The notes under the pieces were generated by a model, which was not told where the DNA came from, did no database searches, and saw only the letters and a list, made by a program, of their open reading frames with translations. DNA of 64,000 bases. Origin: Phragmites australis. Its lineage: Eukaryota > Streptophyta > Magnoliopsida > Poales > Poaceae. This document shows positions 35,411 to 47,442 of this stretch, one piece after another; positions within the stretch are counted from its first letter, which is position 1; each line of letters opens with the position of its first letter. The stretch is from positions 6,021,501 through 6,085,500 of the forward strand of contig NC_084942.1 in the NCBI RefSeq assembly GCF_958298935.1. Reading direction: 5' to 3'. The position numbers were made by a program, and so were the translations under genes.

Positions 35411-36974
35411 TTACCTCGGCTCATGGCCATACAAAACTTCAAAAGGAGACTTCCCAAGAACTGAATGAGATGCAGTGTTATACCAGAATTCAGAGAGAGG
35501 TAACCATTGAGCCCGTTTGTTAGGACAAGCGTTGGCAAAGCATCTGAGATAAGTTTCCAGGCATTGATTTACTCGTTCAGTTTGTCCATCCGTTTGAGGA
35601 TGATAAGAGGTACTCATTCTAAGATATGTGCCAACCATCTTAAACAACTCTTGCCACAATACACTTATGAAAATTTTATCTCTATCAGACACTATAGCCT
35701 TAGGTAGCCCATAAAACTTGAAGATGTTATTTAGAAAAGCCATTGCCACTTGAAAAGCTGTAAATGGGTGTGCAAGAGATATAAAATGTGAATACCTTGA
35801 GAATTTGTCAACAACCACCAATATGCAATTGAACCTTGAAGAGGTTGGTAGTCCTTCAATGAAATTAAGGGTCACCACTTGCCAAGCACCTTCTGGTATT
35901 GGCAATGGAGCAAGTAGTCCTGGGTAGGCTACTGTCTCTGATTTTGCTTGCTAGCAAATAGTGCACGGAGCTACAAACTCTTTGACTGCCTTCTTCAATT
36001 TGGGCCAAGCAAACATTTTCTTAATTATTTTGTAAGTCACTTCAAAACCAGAGTGGCCACCAATAGCACTGGAGTGGAGAGCCATCATGATCTTGGTTTG
36101 AATGTTAACATCAGAAGACACCCATATTCTATTCTTATACCTGATAATACCATCCTTTAAGGTAAATTTGCCAACAGTTTTCTTGATAGCTAATTCAACC
36201 ATTAATTTGCATGTTTCTTCATTGTTCTGGTAAGCAGCAGCTAGCTCTTCTAGCCATGCAGGTTGAGCTATTGAGATGCTAGCCAATTCATTTGTTTGAA
36301 TATGTGAGACTCGGGACAGAGCATCAGCTACTCTATTCTCTGAACCCTTCTTGTAAGATATCTTGTATTGTAAGCCTAACAATTTGGTAAGGGCTTTGTG
36401 TTGCCAAGGAGTAGAACCAAACTTGTCTGTCTGTTTTGGTAAGAAACTCAATTTGTTGCAAATAGGACCTCCAGTGATCTATTGCCATTATTATTGCTAG
36501 ATATTCCTTTTCATATGTGGATAGAACTTGAGTTCTAGGTCCTAATGCCTTGCTTACAAAAGCAATTGGATGTCCATCTTGTTGTAAAACGGCTCATATT
36601 CCTTTTTCAGAAGCATCTGTCTCAATTGTGAATTGTTTTTGAAAATTAGGCATTGCTAAAACAGGAGCACTAATTAGAGCTTGTTTGAGGGCCTGAAATG
36701 AATCTTCTGTAGCTTGAGTCCATAAGAATATTTCACCCTTCTTCAATAGGCTGGTTAAGGGCTTGCTGGTCAGTCCAAAGTTTCTCACAAATTTCCTATA
36801 ATATCCAGCCATCCCCAGAAAACTTCTAACCTCCTTAACACCTGTTGGAGTGGGCCACTTCTCAACAATCTCTATTTTCGCTGGGTCTGTTGATACACCT
36901 TTTGCACTAATCACATGTCCTAAGTAGGCCAATTTGTTTTGAGCAAAAGAGCACTTAGATAGCTTGACCTTCAA
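35411..36974 (-). pseudogene. Gypsy RT thumb, RNase H and integrase
   Basis: 36974-36594 carries LSKCSFAQNKLAYLGHVIS through FTIETDASEKGI and is then stopped. 36451-35951 holds the RNase H end (SENRVADALSR) and the integrase HHCC zinc finger (HSSAIGGHSGFEVTYK, then CTIC). A stop follows. The catalytic core is at 35905-35411, where the usual first Asp (DFIEGLP) is Asn (LNFIEGLP), while the second Asp (IVSDRDKIF) and Glu (TDGQTERVNQ) remain. Confidence 0.85.
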
Positions 36975-37028
36975 CTACTGTTTTGCTAGAGTGTCAAAGA
37001 CTTGCTTCAGGTGCAGAATATGTTCCTT

Positions 37029-38198
37029 CTAGCTTTTACTAAAGATAAGTATGTAATCAATAAAGATAACTACACACTTTCTAAGTAAATTGGCAAACAC
37101 AGTGTTCATAACTCCTTGGAAAGTAGCTGGTGCTCCAGTTAATCCATATGGCATCACCTTGTACTCATAGTGTCCATGGTAAGTCTGAAAAGCAGTTTTG
37201 AACTCTTCCCCTTTTGCCATTCTGATTTGATGATATCCAGCCCTGAGATCAAGGGATGTGAACAAACAAGTTCCTTGTAATTCATTCATGAGTTCATCAA
37301 TCACAGGCAAGGGATATTTGTTCTTAATTGTCATAGCATTCGACCTTCTAAAATCCACAAATAATCTCCAATCACCAGTTTTCTTCTTAACCAACAGTAC
37401 AGGTGATGAAAAAGGACTGGAATTGAGTTGAATCATACCATTCTTCAACAATTCAGCTACTTGTTTCTCCATTTCATCCTTTTGTGCAGGGTTATATCGA
37501 TATGGTCTGATCTTGAAAGGCTGAGATCCTGGTAGCAAAGGAATAGTATGGTCACTGAGCCTTCTTGATGGCAATTGTTTAGGCTCTTCAAACAGTGAAG
37601 CATATGCCTTGAGTAGTTCGTCTATTTCTGCTGGCAACTCAGAGTGCTCACTTTTGTTATTGTCTATTGCCTTTAACTGTAATATACAAATCAGCCCATC
37701 AACCTTTTGAATGGCTTTCACTTGACTTTCAGTGAGAGGAGAGCCCACGGTGACTTGAGGCCTTATACCTTGTAGTTTGACAATAGATTGTTTGTAGTTG
37801 AAGGACATCCATTTTTCCACCCAATGTACTTGCACTGGACTATGGTCTTCTAACCAATCCATCCCTAAAATGATATCATAACCATTCAGAGGAAGTATTT
37901 TGAAATTGTTAGAGAAGGTGTGTCCTTGAATTCCCCACTCCTGATTTCTCAACTCATGAGTGCATATTAAGATGTTCCCATCAGCCACCTTCACCTTCAT
38001 AGGTCTCTGCTGTTCCTACCAACTTGACAGGTTTGCAGCTAACTGCTCACTTATGAAATAGTGAGAACTTCCAGAGTATACAAGCATAACTTCACAATGT
38101 GCTATATAACCCTGCATCCTCACAGTTTTGACTCCTTCAGTGCCCATCCAGGTTGATTGTGATAAGGCCATTAAATCTTCTTCAGATTCAATTTCCAC
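37029..38198 (-). pseudogene. Gypsy protease and reverse transcriptase (active sites altered)
   Basis: Protease: the usual DSGS.H.F motif reads VYSGSSHYFIS, so the catalytic Asp is Tyr (38198-38016 frame). A stop separates this from ILPLNGYDIILGMDWL. RT: KNGMIQLNSSPFSSPVLLVKKK, SLDLRAGYHQIRM and MPYGLTGAPATFQ are well kept. The FIDD box, however, reads FIDYILIFSKS, so the second Asp is Tyr. Both enzymes should be inactive. Confidence 0.85.
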
Positions 38199-38207
38199 AT
38201 TTGTTTG

Positions 38208-38798
38208 CTAGCACTCAGTTTCTTCTAAGGGATCAGAGATCAACTGCCATAGTTCTTCCACTACATTCAATGGTACTGAATTTGCACATTTATGGCTCAT
38301 TCCCCACTTTTCTCCACACTTGAAACACAATCCTTTTGACCTCCTATAAGCTCTGAGGGAGGCCAATTTGTCTTCATTACTGCCAGTTTTCTGACCTGAA
38401 TTGCCAGGATTTGATTTCTTCTCTTCATGATTAGAATGACCAGGAGTAGCCTTCCACTGATTTACAGAAATAGAACCCCCAGATTTCACTGAACTCCTCA
38501 AGAAATTGACACTCTCCACCTTCTTAATTTCTCTCCTAGGTGACTCTTGAAGTACCTCTTCCTGCAAGATAGCCAAAGAACTAGCAGTATCTAGGTCTAT
38601 GGGCCTAGGAATCAACACAACAACCTTTATATCACTTCTCAGACCATTTATAAATCTATTGGTAATGCCTGATCTATTGATGGTGGAGTCCTGAGGTAAA
38701 ATTTGGTGAACTAATTCATCAAACCTTTCTATATATTCTGCCACTGTACTAGTTTGGTGGATGTGAAAAAATTGTCTAATCAACTGCCTCGGCCACAT
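38208..38798 (-). pseudogene. Gypsy gag C-terminal part with zinc knuckle
   Basis: The frame covers a retrotransposon gag domain (RFDELVHQILPQD, TNRFINGLRSDIK) and ends in a zinc knuckle (LCFKCGEKWGMSHKC) typical of chromodomain gypsy elements. The gag N-terminus is not recognisable upstream of 38798. Confidence 0.8.
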
Positions 38799-38799
38799 T

Positions 38800-39245
38800 C
38801 ATCTTTCCTATCTTGCTCCGGTTCCCCACAACAAGTAGCTGCGACGGTGCTTCTGAGCACTCCGTGTGGATCTAGAGGGTGGCTTGGACATGTTGAGCCA
38901 GAGCGCAGAGATTGGCGGCGAGCAGCAGCTCGGCTGCTCGTACGACATTTAAGATTCGACATGAATAATTTATTGCAAGGCTCAACAACGTATGTTCTTG
39001 ATTGAATTTCTACAGTTCCGTGCTTGATGCTTTCTTGGTAGAGGGGATGCAGCTCGCCCGTCGATCATTTTCTCCTACAGAATCTTTGCCCGTGCGCCAT
39101 GTCAACCTCCCCAACTGCACTGCTTGATGGGTCTCAGGGACAGCCTCGCCTAGGGAGGAGGATGAGCAGATATCCCACTGAAGCGCTGCCAACATGGATG
39201 CCAGGCTCGAGCATACCTCATCCATGGCGTCGAGGAGCTCCGCAT
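38800..39245. other. Junction sequence between gypsy element and LTR
   Basis: It is GC-rich around 38840-38950 and 39050-39245, with short frames on -. I recognise no gene. It may be the host sequence into which the Tat LTR inserted, ending in the target-site copy CCATG at 39246-39250. Confidence 0.4.
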
Positions 39246-39250
39246 CCATG

Positions 39251-40687
39251 TGTCGGAGGGTGAACTCCTGTCGCAGGGATCCTGGGGGACCCTTTTTTAG
39301 AGATTCGGCCGGGGGGATGATCCTGAATATCTTCGCCTGAGAAATAAATGGGTATGAATGCGATGGCCGGTGGTGCGGAATGATCTAATGCGGAAAGGAG
39401 TAAATGCACTGGTGTTTAGACAGGTTCGGGCAGCACAGGGGCGTAATACCCTACTCCTGTATGGATACTATAAATGCCCTGAGGAAGTCCCTCAAGGATG
39501 TTGCTGGTTACAAGAATATTGGTCTATCTTAGAGCCTGGGGCTCATTGTTCTTCGGCCTGTCTCGTGTTGTTCACTTCTCAGGCGTTGTTTCTCTTGTGC
39601 TGTGTTTCTCACACTACTGAGCTCTCCTTTTTTTGTGCCGCTGGCGGCTTTAAATACCCGCCGGCAGTAGCGTGCCCCGAACGGGAGGGGGAGCACGAGT
39701 TCCAAGACACCATAAAGGGAAAGGGCGTCATCATTTCCTCTGGGCGAAGTGACCAGGGGTGGAAAATGCATTGCACGCCTGGTCATCCGTCACCATAAAT
39801 GCACTGGCAACGGGCGCCGTGGAGAGGGCCCACCGGGCAGCTGCAGAGCGGCCCGGCGTGCCCGCCCTGTCTTGTTCCCCTGCCACAGCAGCGCGGCAGA
39901 CGGAACGCCTCGGCCCTTACGACATTATCCCGAGACGGGCCGGATGGCACGGGATGTGACCCGTGCAATTAATAACCCCACGCCCCTTTGCCAGAACGTG
40001 GCAGGAACTGACGCTGAGCGCGGCGGGAGTAGTTGGAGGTGACAGGCCACGCACGCTCTTTAAATGCGGTCTTGGGCCTTTGACGGGCTGACACCTCATC
40101 CGTGGGCCCCTCGGGGGCCACTGCCAAGGAGCTCCCTGGGTCGTCAGGGTACCGAGTGCTCGGGGGTCGCCATTCGCCTCCCCGAGCACTCTCTCCCGAG
40201 AATGCCCTTTCTTGTCGTCGGGGTACCGAGTGCTCGGGGGTACTGTTCACCTTCCGAGAACACTCTCCTGGGCATAATTGTACGGATCCTCGGGGAACCG
40301 AGTGCTCGGGGGCTGCTGCACGCAGCCCCGAGCACACTCTCCCGGAACTTCCTTCGGTGGGTCCTTGGGATACTTGGGTGCCCAGGGGGCCACCGCTAGC
40401 GACCCCGGGCACGTTTCTCCCAGTACTTAGCTTTCCTGGTCGTCGGGGGACTTGGGTGCTCGGAGGTCACCGTACACTTTCCTGAGCACTTTCTTCCCGG
40501 TACTTAGATTTCGTGGATCATCGGGGAACTGGGGTACTTCGGGGGCCACCGACTGTGGCCCCGAGCGCCCTCTCCCGGGACTCGATCTTTTTCGCCTTGC
40601 GGGAGAGACTCCGCGAGATGGCGCCATGTGGCGGATTGCTGGCCTGACATCGGGATTCGAGGACCCCCGGTTCCTGATACACCGACA
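39251..40687 (-). repeat. Complete Tat-type gypsy LTR (1437 bp) with CCATG target duplication
   Basis: On the minus strand it begins TGTCGGTGTATCAGG and ends in CCGACA, giving 6-bp terminal inverted repeats TGTCGG/CCGACA. CCATG lies immediately outside both ends (39246-39250 and 40688-40692). Inside are a TATA-like TATTTAAAGCC (minus, near 39650) and CGAACCTGTCTAAACACC near 39420, typical of the R/U5 side of grass gypsy LTRs. The U3 half contains six degenerate ~75-bp repeats. It is either a solo LTR or the 3' LTR of the element to its right. Confidence 0.85.
40138..40605 (-). repeat. Six degenerate ~75-bp hairpin repeats in LTR U3
   Basis: Each unit starts near (C/T)GTCGGGG(T/A)ACCGAGTGCTCGGGGG. 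About 30-45 bases later comes a complementary CCCCGAGCAC..CTC(C)CGG, so each can fold on itself. The second copy is at 53331-53800. Confidence 0.75.
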
Positions 40688-41641
40688 CCATGGCTCCTCG
40701 ATCTTTTTTTTCCTTTTTGGAGATAAAAAAGAGGGAAGAAGAGGATGAAATGTCATATGATAGGTAGAGCCCACTGCCATGTGTGATCTATGTCATACAA
40801 AATCACTGTCCAAACCGCTAGAGGAAAAAAAACAAACGGTTATAATTGAGGGAGATTGCATAACTGTTTTTCCGATTGAAGGAGCAAAATCAGACTGAGG
40901 TAAGAGTTGAAGGAGCCAAAATGAACCTTTTCTTTGTTTTGCTCCAAGAAGCCCAGTGAACATGGGCTCGACAAGCAGTTGCTTTATATATTTTTCCCTC
41001 CTTTCCTCCGGTGTTTCTCGTCTGCTTCCCCATCCCTTCTTAGCATATGTATGGTCGTGCACGCGTGTGTGCGTGTAGTGTGAGTATGAAATGTGTAGAT
41101 TATGTGTGTCCTGTTTATACCTCTCAAATAAAAAAAATCCAATGTTTCTCACAAAGAAAAATCAAATATGCTACTATATGTGCAAACAAATAGAATATGA
41201 AAACTTCATGTTCCTTTTTAGTGTCTCCCCCTTCTTTTCCACGGTAATACAAACAAATCAATATTTTGTGTACTTCAATATTTTTCTGTGGTTTGTAGCT
41301 TGTAATCATATCCCTTCGCAATTGTTCGTGTTGTATAACAACTTTTTTCCGGAACAAGAGAATAAATCAACGAAAAAATAAATTCTTGTTGGTTCTTTAT
41401 TGTTCTCAATAGCGTTGATAGATGGTGTTCCCACAGTCCACAGATAGTTCTTTTGGGAGCGATTATTAAACATTATAAAAATGCAACGTATCGATTTTAT
41501 TTATATGATCTTTAATTTCTTTTCTATAACAACACAAAGGTTCCCGCGAAAAAAAACAACGATACTTCAAAAGGGAGAAAACAATGAAAACAACATGTGT
41601 GGAAAAACTGCTAGCACCAGTTTCCGTGGTTCTACTCATGT
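40688..41641. repeat. Segment X: duplicated LTR-flanking sequence (copy at 53881-54832)
   Basis: It starts CCATGGCTCCTCGATC directly outside the LTR and runs to the TGT target of the CACTA element. It is nearly identical to 53881-54832. The first ~300 bp are the dispersed repeat seen inverted at 34.0 kb. There is no coding potential. Confidence 0.85.
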
Positions 41642-42006
41642 CACTACTATAAAACAGGCCGTAGATAGTAGCTCATCAGTGTCGGTTGTACAAGAACCGT
41701 CACTGAAAATGTATTACTGTCAGTTCTTAACCTCTTGCGTCCGAACAATGATTGAGCTGTTAAGAACCGGGACTAAAACCGATAATCAGTGCCGGTTCAT
41801 GTTACAAACCGGCTCTGATACATTAGTGCCGATTCATAACTACAACCGATACTGATAGTTCTAGCCACGAACCGCCACTGATGATTGCTATAGTAACCAA
41901 GCTAGAAAAAATTCTAAATCCTCACATGGCTGCTCACAAACCGACTGAACCAAGTCCAACCTTATCTATTCCAGGCTCAACCTTATCCCTCTCTCCTCCT
42001 CTCATT

Positions 42007-42049
<43 letters not shown>

Positions 42050-42669
42050 CTCTCGATCTAGGAGGAGGAGGAGGTGGCGGCATGGGGGATGTGGGCATGA
42101 AGGGGGAGGAGTACCATGGGGAGGCAGCATGGGGAGGCAAGGGGGACAGCGCTGGCGAGGCGGCGCTACAAGGGGGTGACAACGAGGTGGTGTTGCAAGC
42201 GGGGCGAGTTCGGGAGCAAGCTTCGGCGAGCTCAACTACCCAGTCCGCGTCACCCAGGTCCGTGGATTTCTTCTTCCATTTGATTCGGTTCCCTTGTTTC
42301 GATCTGAATCTTACCTCTTCCCCTTCCCTTGATTCGGTTCCCCTTGCCCTTGTAGCTAGAATGCAGCAGGTGCACCAAGGTGGGTTTCATCATTGTCAAT
42401 GTCGAGCAGGGCTTTATCATGGTCGCCGGAGGTTGTAGTTGATCATTGAATTTGTTTAAGTTAAAAGAGCTCATTTGTATAGATGAATTGTGTAGTGTTA
42501 GTTCGATTTTTTTGTAAATTCTTTGTAAATTTGGTTTGAATAGCTTGATTTGTGGCATAAAGGGAGAAGAATATCATATGATTGTTTGATCTCATGTATA
42601 TGTGTTTTTGCTTGTGTGAAATGGGGAAAATTAGTGTGTTTGCGGTGGTGGGATCGAGGAGCGGCATGG
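41642..42669 (+). mobile_element. Truncated CACTA element (left 1028 bp only)
   Basis: It starts CACTACTATAAAACA after TGT (41639-41641) and carries subterminal repeats of the (C/T)GGTTC and ACCG(T/A)CACTGA kind. It matches 54833-55882 almost base for base, including a CT microsatellite at about 42006-42055. It stops abruptly at 42669, where Tat element sequence begins. The right terminus is missing. Confidence 0.85.
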
Positions 42670-42755
42670 TGGGAGATTCGCCTGGCGGTTGCACTGATCG
42701 AGGAAACCGTCCCGCCGAGTGCGCCGTGGCAGGTGACGTTTGAATTTCCCTGGGG

Positions 42756-42763
42756 TATAAAAG
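42756..42763 (+). promoter_or_regulatory. TATA box of the extra (antisense) Tat gene
   Basis: GGGTATAAAAGGAGG lies ~150 bp before the ATG at 42909, with a C/T-rich leader between them. The position and spacing suit an RNA polymerase II start near 42790, reading opposite to gag-pol. Confidence 0.65.
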
Positions 42764-42908
42764 GAGGAGGGGAGCGAACCGCCCCCCTCTTTACGCCATC
42801 CTTCGATCAAGCTCTTGTCTTCTTTGCGCTCTTGAGCCCTAGACTTTCCTTAGGCGATCAGAGCACCCTTCTTCCCCCACCGTCCAGATCGTCCCCCACC
42901 CCGACGAG

Positions 42909-45862
42909 ATGTCAAGAGCAGGAGGAAGCTGCCGCGACCAGACCCCCGATAGCATACTGCCGGAGTCCCGGCTGGTGAACGAGGAGGCGGCAGACAAGGT
43001 TCGGAAGCTGATGGTTCCCGAGAGCCAGCAGAGGGCCTCGGTGGTGGCGCCGGTGAGCTTCCTGCTGGTGGTGAACCGGCCAGGGCGCATCGTTCTTTTT
43101 ACTTCCTTCGTGGCGGCCGGGCTGGTGCCGCCATTCTCGGCGTTCTTTCTTCAAATCCTGGAAACGTTCGGGATCCAGTTGGTGCACCTCAGCCCCAACT
43201 CCGTCGTCATCCTGGCGGTCTTTGCCCACCTCTGCGAGATGTTCGTGGGGGTGCCGTCGTCGGTGATGCTCTTCTGGCACTTCTTCGTGCTGCGATCGGC
43301 CGAGAAGAAGAGGGGCCTCTCCACCGCGGACGTCATCGGCTGCTACAACTTCCGGCTGCGGGACGGCTTGGGGGAGCAATACATTCCCCAGGTGCTGCAG
43401 AGCAAGTGGGAGGACTGGCGGCGCGACTGGTTCTACGTCAACGTCAGCCCCCATGACCGTCTGACTCTGCCGGAGATGGCGGCGGAACCCCAGAAAGTGA
43501 CCTGGGAGGTGCCGCCGTAGATGGACGCGCGGATGGCGCCGGTCCTGGAGCGCATCGACTTCCTGCGCCAGGCTGGGCTTACTTCGGTGATGGTGGTGGC
43601 GGACTACCTGTGCCACCGCCTGGCGCCCCTGCGGGAGCGGGCCCGACCTTGCTGGTTTTACACCGGCCCCCAGAACATCACCCAAACCCAGATCGGCGAG
43701 GAGTGGGACCTGGGTAGGCCGGCGCTGAAGGGCCTGCTCCGGGTGGTGATCAGGGTGGACGACCTGAGCCGGGCGGAGCTCCCGTGGAAGGAGCTGACGC
43801 TCTACGCCAATCCTGACCGGGTGGCGCTGTAGGCGAAGCTGCTGGAGTTCGACGCCCAGGGGCTGGTCGATAGGCCAAGGCGCCGAAACCCCGGGACCAT
43901 TCAGATCCCTGGGGCGGATGAGGCGGCCGACGAGGAGGCCGCAAGCGATCTGGCGCAGACCGGTGGCCCGGGCGCCGCAGGCGGCGAGCCGCAGGCCAGC
44001 GGTGGGGCTGCTGCGGGGCAGCAGTCGCCAAGTCGGAGAAGGAGGCACCGCCGACAGCGGGGCGACGATAGCGCCTGGGAATAGAGGGAAGCGCCCCCGA
44101 ACTTTCGTTCCTGCGTCGGCGTCCCCGCCGTCGCTGTCGCCTGGCGAGGAGGGAGGCCGGGGCGGTCAGTCGTCCAGCGCGGGGCCGTCAGCGGGGGCGG
44201 TATCTGCGGTTCTGGAACCAGACTTTGATCTGCTTGGGCCTGGTCTGGAGCCCGAAGACCGCACGGCGGCCCCGCAGAGCCCCCCGCGGAAGAGGAGGAG
44301 GGAGGACTCCGGGCCCACGCCATCGGACCCGGGGTACAGGATCCCAGCATCGAGGTGGAAATACCGAGGACCCAAATCTGCGTAAGTTTCCCCCCTTTCT
44401 TTGTGAGCATACCTCGCCCGGAGCGGCTTTGGAGACCAACCTTCGTTTTTCTTTTGCAGGCCGCCGGCGGAGGCATCGAGGCCGGCTCCAGCCCCCGAGC
44501 CGAGCGCGCCTGAGCCCAAGCATCCGGCGCCGGCTGAATCTGCCCCGAGCGCGTCGAGCGTGGGGCGGTCAACTTTGTCGTGGGCGGTGCCTGCATGGCA
44601 ATTTTCGGGGACCCCGAGCCCCTTGGAGGAGGCTCGTAGGGGACCTAGCGCCCAGTCATCGCCCAGCCAGCCCGTCGACCCCCTCCCAGTCGTGCTGGGA
44701 AGCACCCGGGAGGTGATCGGGGGGCTAGAGGCGGCCGTGGCGGGGGAGATGACGCAGCTTGAGGCGAACCGCGCCGCCCTTGCTGCGGAGAGGGCGCGGC
44801 TTATCGCGGGCTGGCGCCTTTTTGAGGTCCGTGTCACCGCGGCGCGCGCCACCAACGAGGGCGAGGGCGAGGGCGCGCCCTGGAGGAGGAGCGGAAGGCC
44901 CTAGAGGGCACCCGCGCGGAAGCCGCGCGGGAACGGGAAGAAGCCGCCCGCCTGGCCGATGCATCGCAACACTAGGCTGCCGAGGCGCTCGCCAGGGAGA
45001 GGCAGGCGCAGGCGCGGGAGGAGACGGTTCTGGCCCGCGAGAGGGCGGCGGAATCCTCCCAGGCTGAATTGGCCCACCTAAAAGGCGAGGCTGACCAGGT
45101 CCGCACCGACCTCCAACACCGGGAGGAGGAGCTCCAGAGCTGGGAGGAGGACGTCGCGATCAGGGAGACCGACGTCGGCATCACGTCAGCGGACCTGGAA
45201 GCCCGGGAGGAACTGCTGATCCTCCGGGAGACGGAGGCTGTTGAGGCGGTGCTGGCCGCGGCCGCTCGGGAGGAGTGGGCCGCCAAGTGGGAGTCCGAGC
45301 TGATTGCCCGCGAGTAAGCCCTCTCCGCCCTTGCGGAGCGGGTGAAGCGGGTTGAAGCCCAGGCGACCGGGGCGGCCGGGGGACAGGGCTTCGAGGAGCG
45401 GCTGCGGCGCGCGACGGTGGAGCTCGAGGCCGCCGAGACCGAACGGGCCAATGTGAAGCGGATGATGGAAGACATCCTCCGGCAGACGCAGAGGTCCGTG
45501 AGGGTGGCTGGACTCGAGCGAGTCGACGTGGAGGCGAAGGGGACTGGCCTCGACCGGTTGCCCTTGGCTTTCAGAGGATCAGCCAGCGCCTCGAGGCGCT
45601 ACCCCAGGCCGTCCAGGAACTCGCCGCCCGGGAAGGGCGTGGTTTGGCCCAGGCAGTGGCCGAACATGTCCTGGCCTGCTACCGAAGCTGGGACCTGAAC
45701 TTCCCGCTGGAACCACCTCTGGAAGGGGTGGTCGAAGCCGAGGAGGAGGCCGCCCGGGAGGCGGTTCGGGGCGCCACCACCTAGGTGGCGGCGTGCTTTG
45801 CGCGAGAGGCGCCACCGACTCCAGACCCGGGGAGCAGCGGCGAGGGCTCCGACTTAGAGTAG
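42909..45862 (+). pseudogene. Additional ORF of Tat-type gypsy (PF04195-like, putative gypsy-type transposon protein)
   Basis: The N-terminal block (42909-43520) contains FLLVVNRPGRIVLFTSFV, PFSAFFLQILETFGIQLVHL, AVFAHLCEMFVGVPSSVMLF and GCYNFRLRDG. This is the domain called putative gypsy-type transposon (Transposase_28), found in extra genes of Tat-lineage elements. A TAG at 43518 interrupts the frame just before MDARMAPVLERIDFLRQAGL. Further stops occur at 43830 and near 44080. A probable intron runs 44382-44459 (GTAAGT..TTTTGCAG). The C-terminal part (about 44700-45560) is a long Glu/Arg/Ala-rich coiled coil, and the frame ends near 45862 (GEGSDLE-like). Its biochemical role is unknown. 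It is transcribed opposite to gag-pol and is inactive here because of the stops. Confidence 0.75.
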
Positions 45863-47440
45863 GCTTTTGTAGTTTTTCTTTTTCTTTGTCTTGATGTAAA
45901 TATGGGAGTGATCCCTCAGTATAGCTGTCCTTTTTTGTGAATATAATGGAAGCCTTTCTTTGGGGTTGCAACTCCAGTATTCTTCTGAGTGCTTGATGAA
46001 GTTTCTGCTGTTTTCACTTGATGCCCCGAAGAGTACTCAGTCGGACCGAGCCCGACCTTTCCTTCCCCGAGAACAAAATTGCCCCGACCGACCTTCTCGG
46101 CACGTTTAGCCCCCGAGCCCTCGCGAGTCTGTAACGGCTAAGTCAAAAGACAAAGGCATGAACTTCCTTGCTCGGGAGATAGATCGATCCAGTACGGAGC
46201 ACGCCATGACCAGTGAACACTTTCCCACTTGCGACCACTCAAACAAGTAGGCTGGTGACACGTACGGACGGGAATGCGACCAAGAGTCCCCATGGTTTGG
46301 TGGTGCCCGGGCTAGGACGGACCGGACCGAGCACCGACAGCCCGCCCCCAGGGTCTAGGCTCCCGACCGCTCGAGCAGCTCGAGCCGTGAAATAACCCGA
46401 GAACCCCAGAGGCTCGGTAGTGCCTGGGGCCTTTTAAGCGGACCGAACACCACGACCACCATGAAAGACTTCGGTCAGACATTGCCGTACGCACGGTACA
46501 CCTTCCTACTGTCCGTTCTGTCGTTCTTAGAAAAAGTGGACACGTGGCAGGGTTTTGTGCGCGAGGAGACCATCTCGCCGAACAGATTAGAGTACGAGGG
46601 CCCCCGATCGGGAACAAAATATTACTGAATGTAAATTCGTCTGAACTTAACCACTCACCGGACAGTTGTCAGCCTTCCGACCAACCGATCCAGGAGGGGC
46701 ATGCGCTCCGAGCTCGGGGTGCCCGGGAAGCTTGGTTCCCACGGCTGGGGCGCCCGTGCAGGGAAAGGCGCAAGGGGGCTCAGATCAGGTGATCCCGACC
46801 ACTCATGCCTGAGCAGTAGGACCACCCGAGGACCCTTAAAGCCGAGCAGCGACCTGGGCGCCGAGGCCTTCACGGTCGAGCTGCTTTTACTTTTGATTGT
46901 CGATCTGTGACTTGAGAAAAATAGAGAAAATCTTTTCTTGGTGCGCTCTGTTAGTGCGGTACTCATTATGGACTGCTCTCATTTTCGACCCGAGACCTCT
47001 TGAATGCCCAGACTGGCGGACAAGAGCAGGCAGAGGCATAACCCAGAGGTCCTATGGTTCGGTGGAGCCCGGGTATGACAGACCAGACCGAGCACCGACA
47101 GCCCGCCCCTGGGACCTAGTTTTCGGACTACTCGAGCGACTCGAGCGATGGGATTACCTGAGAACCCCAGGGGCTCGGTAGTGCCCGGGAGACTGTCATG
47201 ACACCGATCACCACAGCCTACCACAACAGACGTAAGTCAGCAGCAACTGCCCGCGCGCATACCGATCGGGATTCTTTTATCAACGGGGAAAATGAGAGAG
47301 CGAATTTTTCTCGCACAATCGAGCATCTCACCAGACAGATTAAACATATGGAATCCAGAAAAATGAAAATTGACATAAGGATTGCAGATTGATATACATA
47401 TTGTATTGATAATTTTTTTACAAGGTTGGGTGACTTACCC
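45863..47440. repeat. Tat 3' spacer with two diverged ~750-bp repeat units
   Basis: The pair at about 46290-46440 and 47045-47190 shares CCGAGCACCGACAGCCCGCCCC, CGAGC(A/G)(G/A)CTCGAGC and GAGAACCCCAG(A/G)GGCTCGGTAGTGCC. Weaker similarity extends beyond both. Tandem repeats in this non-coding 3' region are a known habit of Tat-lineage elements. No gene is visible. Confidence 0.6.
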
Positions 47441-47442
47441 AG

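Larger units (their letters stand above)
34673..38798 (-). mobile_element. Degenerate chromodomain Ty3/gypsy retrotransposon
   Basis: The minus-strand order is gag, protease, RT, RNase H, integrase, chromodomain, which is the chromovirus-type gypsy layout. LTRs could not be delimited. Sequence at 34440-34665 (minus start TGTAATAGATTTTGG, end GATCATTAACA) might be a short 3' LTR, but no matching copy was found beyond 38.8 kb. Many in-frame stops and at least three lost catalytic residues show it is inactive. Confidence 0.85.

Noticed and set aside
42912..44048. A 378-codon open frame on the minus strand
   Set aside because: It is the GC-rich antisense shadow of the PF04195-like gene on +. Its low-complexity His/Arg/Pro sequence has no domain, and the plus strand has the conserved motifs.
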